Below are positions 5,356 through 9,272 of a DNA stretch of 9,272 bases, in pieces; position 1 is the stretch's first letter; every line of letters starts with the position of its first letter. The DNA comes from an uncultured bacterium (lineage in GTDB: Bacteria; Patescibacteriota; Saccharimonadia; Saccharimonadales; Saccharimonadaceae): the NCBI GenBank assembly GCA_903889015.1, contig CAISVS010000092.1:1-9272 (forward strand), read 5' to 3'. Both the position numbers and the translations under genes were made by a program. The notes under the pieces are model-generated. The model was not told the origin of the DNA and made no database searches. It was given only the letters and a program-made list of their open reading frames with translations.

Positions 5356-7839
5356 AATTACAATCGCATGCGCTTCAGATATTGCCGAAGCAGTGATTGA
5401 TTTAATTACTTCACCAACCTCATCGCTGGTCAAAGTATGTTCATGTGATATTAATTTAATACGAATAGTAATGTTTTTAGTAGTTTCGCCTTCAGATTGA
5501 TAAATATCAATCGGAGTCACACTAGATTGAAGTTTGATATAACTCAATGCTTCCTCAACCGCATCAACTATCTGATTGTATTCAACTTTTTCATTTACTT
5601 GAAAACATATGTCGCGTTCAGTCGCAGGGTAACGGCTTAATGGACGATAGCCGCTTATTTTAGCTGCTGCAAATAATTCCCGAGTGTTAATTTCAAACCC
5701 AGCCGCATATTCAGGCAACTTAAATCCCTTGGTAACTGATTTTTTGTATTCGCCAATAATACCAACTGTTTTGTCTGTCGTTTTATCAATAATCTCAGCA
5801 CTACGGCGATATTCAAACGGCATTGCAACCGGAAGACTTAATTCATTGTCAATCGACTTATAACTTAGCTTCAACCCCAACGACTTGCATAAATAATCAA
5901 ATATTTGCTTGGCTTGATAATATGGCGCACCGACTAACTTATTTTTATTAGCAATAATCAGTGCCATCATATCAGATTCAACCGGTACATTTTCACTGGT
6001 CATACCATCTTGTTTTTGATGTGACTTATTAACTTCAAACAAGGCGAAATCATCAAAGCCTTGTTTAATATTTAGATGAACCAAGCCTAGCAAGCTAGGA
6101 GTTAAAGTCTGACGATAATACTGCAAGTCTGGACTTATCGAATTGACAATTCGGTACGAATTATCAGTACTTTGGCCAGCTTTTTTTATTACATCACCAT
6201 GAATAAAACTATAAGTTAATACCTCGTTCGCGCCAGCCCGAACCAAAATTTTGCGTAATTTGCTGCGGAATATGTCAAAATCGTCTGGTCGCACTGCTGT
6301 AAAATTTCGAACCGGCAAAGTTGGATTAATATTATCAAAGCCATTTATTCGTCCAATTTCTTCAATAATATCTTCTGGCAAGTGAATATCAGCTCGCCAA
6401 TATGGCGCTGTGACACGTAACAAATCAGATCCGGTTTGCTCGGCCAAAAAACCAATATTTTGCAAAGTTTGAATGATTTCTTGACCTGTGAATTCACTAC
6501 CTAAGATACTGTTTATTGTCTCGACTTGTAATTCAACAATCGGTTCTTGGTTATTGCCGGGGTATGATTCAGCAATAAGACTAATCAATTTCGCATCAGC
6601 CCATTCTTGTGTTAATTTTATGGCTTCATCTAAGACTAATGCAGATAGTTCAGCTGGCTGGCCTTTAGTAAATCTGGTAATCGCTTCACTAAATATTCCG
6701 TGGCGCATTTGAGTGGCCCGTAATTTGTATAGGTTAAAAGTTGCACTTTCGATAATTATATTTTTAGTGTTGGCGTCAATTGCGGTATTTGCACCACCCA
6801 TCGCACCAGCCAACCCAATTGCCGTTTCTCCTGAAGCAATCACAATATCATCAGCCGTAAGTTCAATCGTTCGACCATCGAGTAAATCGAGTTTCTCCTT
6901 GTCGCGTCCAGCCCGAACATGAATTTCAGCTTTACCGTCATTTAAAGCAATCAATTTGTCATAATCAAAAGCATGCAATGGCTGGCCAGTCAGCATCATT
7001 AGATAATTCGTGACGTCAACAACCGCATTAATCGGCCTAACGCCAACTCGTGATAAGTACGTTTGAATTTGAATAGGTGATTTTCGGCTACCACTGGCAA
7101 CCGACATTACTGTCGCTAGATATCGAGCTGATAATTCAGCATCATCAATCGTGACTTTCAGATTAATGTCTTGGGGCTGGTCTTGATTAAAATTGGTTGT
7201 TTTTGGCTTTAGCCATTCTGGAGTCTCAAAAGCCTTACCTTGAATAGCCGCAACTTCGCGCGCAAAACCCACAATACCAAAACAATCAGGGCGATGAGTT
7301 AATGATTTATTTTCAATATCTAACAGATAATCATCCATACCGTAGGCTTTGTCAAACATCGTGCCTGGAGCCAAATTATCATTAATAACTAAAATCCCCT
7401 CGTGATCATCAGATAGGTCCAATTCCTGAGGGCTAGCAATCATACCACAGCTCATTACACCACGAAGCTCACGCGTACCTAAAATAAATGGCTCAGCTTT
7501 GCCAAAAGTTTGAGGCACAATCGATTCTGGTGGCAACCAAGCGACTAATTGTCCGGCGGCAATATTTGGCGCACCACAGACAACCTGAATCAAACCATCT
7601 TGATCACGATTAACATTTGGCGTAACCTTGCCATCATCGATTTTTACGATATTTAAGTGATCTGAGCCTTCGATTTTATCCGCCGTGATGACCTTAACTA
7701 TTGTCACATTTTTATACTTTTCACCAAAATCAACAACTTCTTCAATTTCAACTAAACGAGCGCCGATTAAAGTTGACAGTTCATCAACTCGTAAATTAAT
7801 GTCTGTGTACTTTTTTAACCAATTCAGTGAAATAATCAT
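5353..7839 (-). CDS. pheT: Phenylalanyl-tRNA synthetase beta subunit
   Basis: This is the beta chain of the cytosolic alpha2beta2 enzyme that charges tRNA-Phe. It binds tRNA and edits mischarged tyrosine. At 828 aa it is close to the usual 790-810 of bacterial PheT. In order it shows an OB-fold tRNA-binding domain (about 40-150, with VVCGAPNI), LTHRPDCFG (about 180-188), the B3/B4 editing domain with GLAGAMGG, a B5 domain (about 432-505) ending in DIHLPEDIIEEIGRINGF, the catalytic-like core, and a C-terminal FDX-ACB anticodon-binding domain (about 732-828, with SRYPATERDICF). The ATG at 7839 overlaps the pheS TGA (ATGA), so translation is coupled and subunits can be made in equal amounts. The stop is TGA, shared with the next promoter. 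No domain is missing. Confidence 0.97.
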   Translation of the reverse strand: MIISLNWLKKYTDINLRVDELSTLIGARLVEIEEVVDFGEKYKNVTIVKVITADKIEGSDHLNIVKIDDGKVTPNVNRDQDGLIQVVCGAPNIAAGQLVAWLPPESIVPQTFGKAEPFILGTRELRGVMSCGMIASPQELDLSDDHEGILVINDNLAPGTMFDKAYGMDDYLLDIENKSLTHRPDCFGIVGFAREVAAIQGKAFETPEWLKPKTTNFNQDQPQDINLKVTIDDAELSARYLATVMSVASGSRKSPIQIQTYLSRVGVRPINAVVDVTNYLMMLTGQPLHAFDYDKLIALNDGKAEIHVRAGRDKEKLDLLDGRTIELTADDIVIASGETAIGLAGAMGGANTAIDANTKNIIIESATFNLYKLRATQMRHGIFSEAITRFTKGQPAELSALVLDEAIKLTQEWADAKLISLIAESYPGNNQEPIVELQVETINSILGSEFTGQEIIQTLQNIGFLAEQTGSDLLRVTAPYWRADIHLPEDIIEEIGRINGFDNINPTLPVRNFTAVRPDDFDIFRSKLRKILVRAGANEVLTYSFIHGDVIKKAGQSTDNSYRIVNSISPDLQYYRQTLTPSLLGLVHLNIKQGFDDFALFEVNKSHQKQDGMTSENVPVESDMMALIIANKNKLVGAPYYQAKQIFDYLCKSLGLKLSYKSIDNELSLPVAMPFEYRRSAEIIDKTTDKTVGIIGEYKKSVTKGFKLPEYAAGFEINTRELFAAAKISGYRPLSRYPATERDICFQVNEKVEYNQIVDAVEEALSYIKLQSSVTPIDIYQSEGETTKNITIRIKLISHEHTLTSDEVGEVIKSITASAISEAHAIVI

Positions 7840-8843
7840 AAAAACTTCCTTAGAAACGCTAATTTACCTGATTCAAAATGACGCAAATCTTCAATACCAT
7901 ACTTCAACATCACCAAACGTTCAACTCCACCGCCCCATGCAAAACCACGATATTTAGTTGAGTCAATGCCAGCCGCCTGTAATACATTAGGATGAATCAT
8001 CCCGCAACCTAACATTTCTAACCACTCACCTGGTTTACCGCCAAGTGCCGCTGGTTTTTCAATCGCAAACTCTAACCCAGGTTCAACAAACGGAAAATAA
8101 GCTGGCTGAGTTTTAATCTGCAATTTTTGGCCATAATATGTTTCAAAAAAGCTACGCAATGTGCCCAACATTTGGCCTAATGTAGCAGTCTCGCTAACAA
8201 AAACACCCTCGCATTGGTAAAAAGTATGTTCGTGTGTTGCATCAACGTCTTCATTGCGGTAAACTCGTCCGTAACTAACAGCTGCAATTTGTCCGCCTGA
8301 TTCTAACTTTGCTTTACCATTCTTTAAAATGCGATTTTGCATGGTTGAAGTATGAGCCGGTGGAATAAAACCTTCTTCAGTCCTGAAAGTGTCATAACCA
8401 TCGCGTGCAGGGTGATTTTCATGAAAGTTAAGAGTCGCAAACATATGTTCGTCATCGTCAATTTGTCTTGATTCAATCGCTTCAAAGCCCATACGCGTAA
8501 AAATATCAATAACGTTTTCAAGCTCTGATGTCAACGGATGTTGACTACCATTTTCAGTCGGTAACAATTGAAGTGGTTTATTGTTAATACCCCAAGGTGC
8601 TGTCACATCAATTGATTCAACGGTTGCATTATCAAGTTCCGTCTCACGATCAATAACCGCTGATTCTAATACTTGTTTTAATTCGTTAACACTTTTACCA
8701 TAAGCCCCACGCTCTTCGACTGGTAATGTCGCGATTACACTCATTAACTGTTTTAGTTCTGGCAGCTTCAAAATTTCACGCGGCGTTGCGCTAGTTGCAA
8801 TACTTGCCAACAAATTATTACGAACGGTTTCAATATTTTGCAT
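7836..8843 (-). CDS. pheS: Phenylalanyl-tRNA synthetase alpha subunit
   Basis: This is the catalytic class II alpha chain, which activates phenylalanine with ATP and transfers it to tRNA-Phe with PheT. The 335-aa length is normal. The N-terminal coiled-coil arm (about 1-75) is present but slightly short. Class II elements are HPLT (102-105), HPARD (144-148), PPAHTSTMQNR (161-171), GRVYRNED (192-199), DATHEHTFYQCEG (201-213), YFPFVEP, WLEMLGCGMIHPNVL (274-288) and motif 3 GGGVERL (304-310). The ATG at 8843 has no SD. A TATAAT lies 11 bases upstream, so a transcript from it would have a leader of only about 4 nt. Alternatively it is read from the upstream 80-aa gene, 27 bp away. There is no room for a T-box leader or attenuator. 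Confidence 0.97.
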   Translation of the reverse strand: MQNIETVRNNLLASIATSATPREILKLPELKQLMSVIATLPVEERGAYGKSVNELKQVLESAVIDRETELDNATVESIDVTAPWGINNKPLQLLPTENGSQHPLTSELENVIDIFTRMGFEAIESRQIDDDEHMFATLNFHENHPARDGYDTFRTEEGFIPPAHTSTMQNRILKNGKAKLESGGQIAAVSYGRVYRNEDVDATHEHTFYQCEGVFVSETATLGQMLGTLRSFFETYYGQKLQIKTQPAYFPFVEPGLEFAIEKPAALGGKPGEWLEMLGCGMIHPNVLQAAGIDSTKYRGFAWGGGVERLVMLKYGIEDLRHFESGKLAFLRKFL

Positions 8844-8854
8844 AATTACTTATT

Positions 8855-8860
8855 ATTATA
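8855..8860 (-). promoter_or_regulatory. Candidate -10 for pheST
   Basis: TATAAT on the minus strand is a consensus -10 in the 27-bp gap between the 80-aa gene and pheS. No clear -35 or TG extension is seen. Predicted +1 near 8847-8848 leaves a leader of 4-5 nt without SD. Confidence 0.45.
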
Positions 8861-8870
8861 CGCTATAACC

Positions 8871-9113
8871 TTAGCTATGTTCTATACTTAAAACCATTAA
8901 CCAAACAGCGATACCAACTGCAGCGATAATTATAATCGCCCAAACCCAAGCTAAACTGGTAGTTTTTTTGGTGCCAGTTATATATTGAGAATCATCAACA
9001 CCGTCAGGACGATCGGCTAATTTGGCACGCTCCTTAGCTCTGGCCTGTAGTTCAGCCGCTAATTGATTTTGAAATTCTGATTTTTGTTCATCTTGTCGAA
9101 TAAATAATGCCAT
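8871..9113 (-). CDS. 80-aa tail-anchored small membrane protein
   Basis: I do not recognise a family. The 80-aa product has a charged, probably helical N-terminal part (about residues 6-34, rich in Glu, Gln, Lys, Arg and Ala), a polar linker with DRPDGVDDSQY (34-44), and one C-terminal membrane segment (about 54-76) with two Trp. Only a few residues follow, so it looks tail-anchored with the N-terminus in the cytosol. There is no cleavable signal or cysteine. The ATG at 9113 has no SD but sits 7 bases after a consensus extended -10, so the mRNA should be leaderless. It ends in TAA 27 bp before pheS and is probably co-transcribed with pheST. That position alone does not show a role in translation. 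Confidence 0.75.
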   Translation of the reverse strand: MALFIRQDEQKSEFQNQLAAELQARAKERAKLADRPDGVDDSQYITGTKKTTSLAWVWAIIIIAAVGIAVWLMVLSIEHS

Positions 9114-9120
9114 AACATTA

Positions 9121-9150
9121 ATTATACCACTCCCTAAATTCTATAACCAA
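9121..9150 (-). promoter_or_regulatory. Extended -10 promoter of the 80-aa gene, predicted leaderless
   Basis: TGGTATAAT (9129-9121) matches TGnTATAAT, with a moderate TTGGTT -35 (9150-9145) 18 bp upstream. Predicted +1 is at 9113-9114, at the ATG. The -35 lies inside the 3' coding end of the transposase gene. Confidence 0.65.
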
Positions 9151-9272
9151 ACGCAACTTCACTCAAGTTTAACGCTTTATCCTGGTTTTTAGCAAGCCAA
9201 GTATAGACTTCAAGTGGCGTATGCCACTTGAGTCTTTTCCTTGGCTTGTTGTTTAGCTCTGAGGCAATGTTA
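9134..9272 (-). CDS. IS30-family transposase, C-terminal end only (gene continues beyond window)
   Basis: The minus-strand frame is open from the window edge for 45 codons, then TAG. It encodes ELNNKPRKRLKWHTPLEVY, which matches the hallmark end of the IS30-family DDE integrase domain (LNNRPRKxLxxxTPxEV), after the catalytic Glu. A tail of about 20 residues, ending EVAFGYRI, follows. Transposases of this family cut and join the IS ends through a DDE active site, most of which lies outside the window here. I see no terminal inverted repeat between the stop and the 80-aa gene, only 20 bp away. The element boundary may therefore lie within or right at that promoter, or the copy may be a remnant. 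Confidence 0.82.
   Translation of the reverse strand, partial: NIASELNNKPRKRLKWHTPLEVYTWLAKNQDKALNLSEVAFGYRI
9193..9248. repeat. 56-nt imperfect palindrome within the transposase 3' coding end
   Basis: Nested inverted repeats can be read directly. The outer arms are CAAGCCAAG/CTTGGCTTG (9193-9201 and 9240-9248). The inner arms are AGACT/AGTCT and CAAGTGGC/GCCACTTG around a GTAT loop (9205-9235, with one bulged T at 9210). About 22 base pairs form in all. No T-tract follows on either strand, so it is not a classical terminator. Confidence 0.75.

Noticed and set aside
8844..8870. T-box or peptide-leader attenuator in front of pheS.
   Set aside because: The gap is 27 bp, with no Phe-rich leader peptide, T-box core or antiterminator stem.
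1..9272. Recoding of TGA or TAG as sense codons.
   Set aside because: TGA and TAG end several genes at the expected lengths, and long genes such as pheT have neither internally. The amber codon in copy A is the single exception.
1..9272. CRISPR array, tRNA or rRNA genes.
   Set aside because: No regularly spaced short repeats, cloverleaf-like segments or rRNA signatures were seen, and coding sequence fills almost all of the window.

Overview
The window reads as a compact, AT-rich bacterial chromosome segment. It has short intergenic gaps, ATGA stop/start overlaps, several first genes with no Shine-Dalgarno (SD) sequence, a Rel protein without its usual C-terminal regulatory domains, and small unrecognised membrane proteins. 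This style suggests a reduced-genome lineage such as Patescibacteria/CPR, possibly Saccharibacteria. That placement is inference from gene style, not from a marker. The 828-codon pheT is free of internal stops in all three classes. TGA ends pheS, pheT and both 69-aa genes, so the standard bacterial code fits.

Layout. At the left edge, on the + strand, is the 3' part of a (p)ppGpp synthetase gene (rel), ending at 982. Everything else is on the minus strand and converges on it. Read in the direction of transcription, from right to left, these are: the 3' end of an IS30-family transposase (9134-9272); an 80-aa tail-anchored small protein (8871-9113); pheS and pheT for phenylalanyl-tRNA synthetase (7836-8843 and 5353-7839); a membrane-anchored FKBP-type prolyl isomerase (4731-5312); a thioredoxin reductase (3781-4716); a family I inorganic pyrophosphatase (3196-3726); and two tandem copies of a two-gene module (2106-3133 and 1026-2047).

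Each module copy has a 69-aa soluble protein overlapping, by ATGA, a stand-alone 7-8 TM membrane protein. The membrane protein resembles the N-terminal sensor regions of some GGDEF proteins. The copies share about 75% identity in the small protein and about 60-65% in the membrane protein. They also share a promoter whose predicted start point is the A of the ATG, so the transcripts should be leaderless. The distal membrane-protein copy has one in-frame amber codon (TAG where the other copy has CAG) and is otherwise intact.

The housekeeping genes form a plausible transcription array with internal promoters. Extended -10 sites of the form TGnTATAAT precede the 80-aa gene, the FKBP gene and ppa, and the FKBP one is built into the pheT stop codon. 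The most notable material is the duplicated module with its leaderless promoter and amber codon. Next is a 56-nt imperfect palindrome inside the transposase tail.
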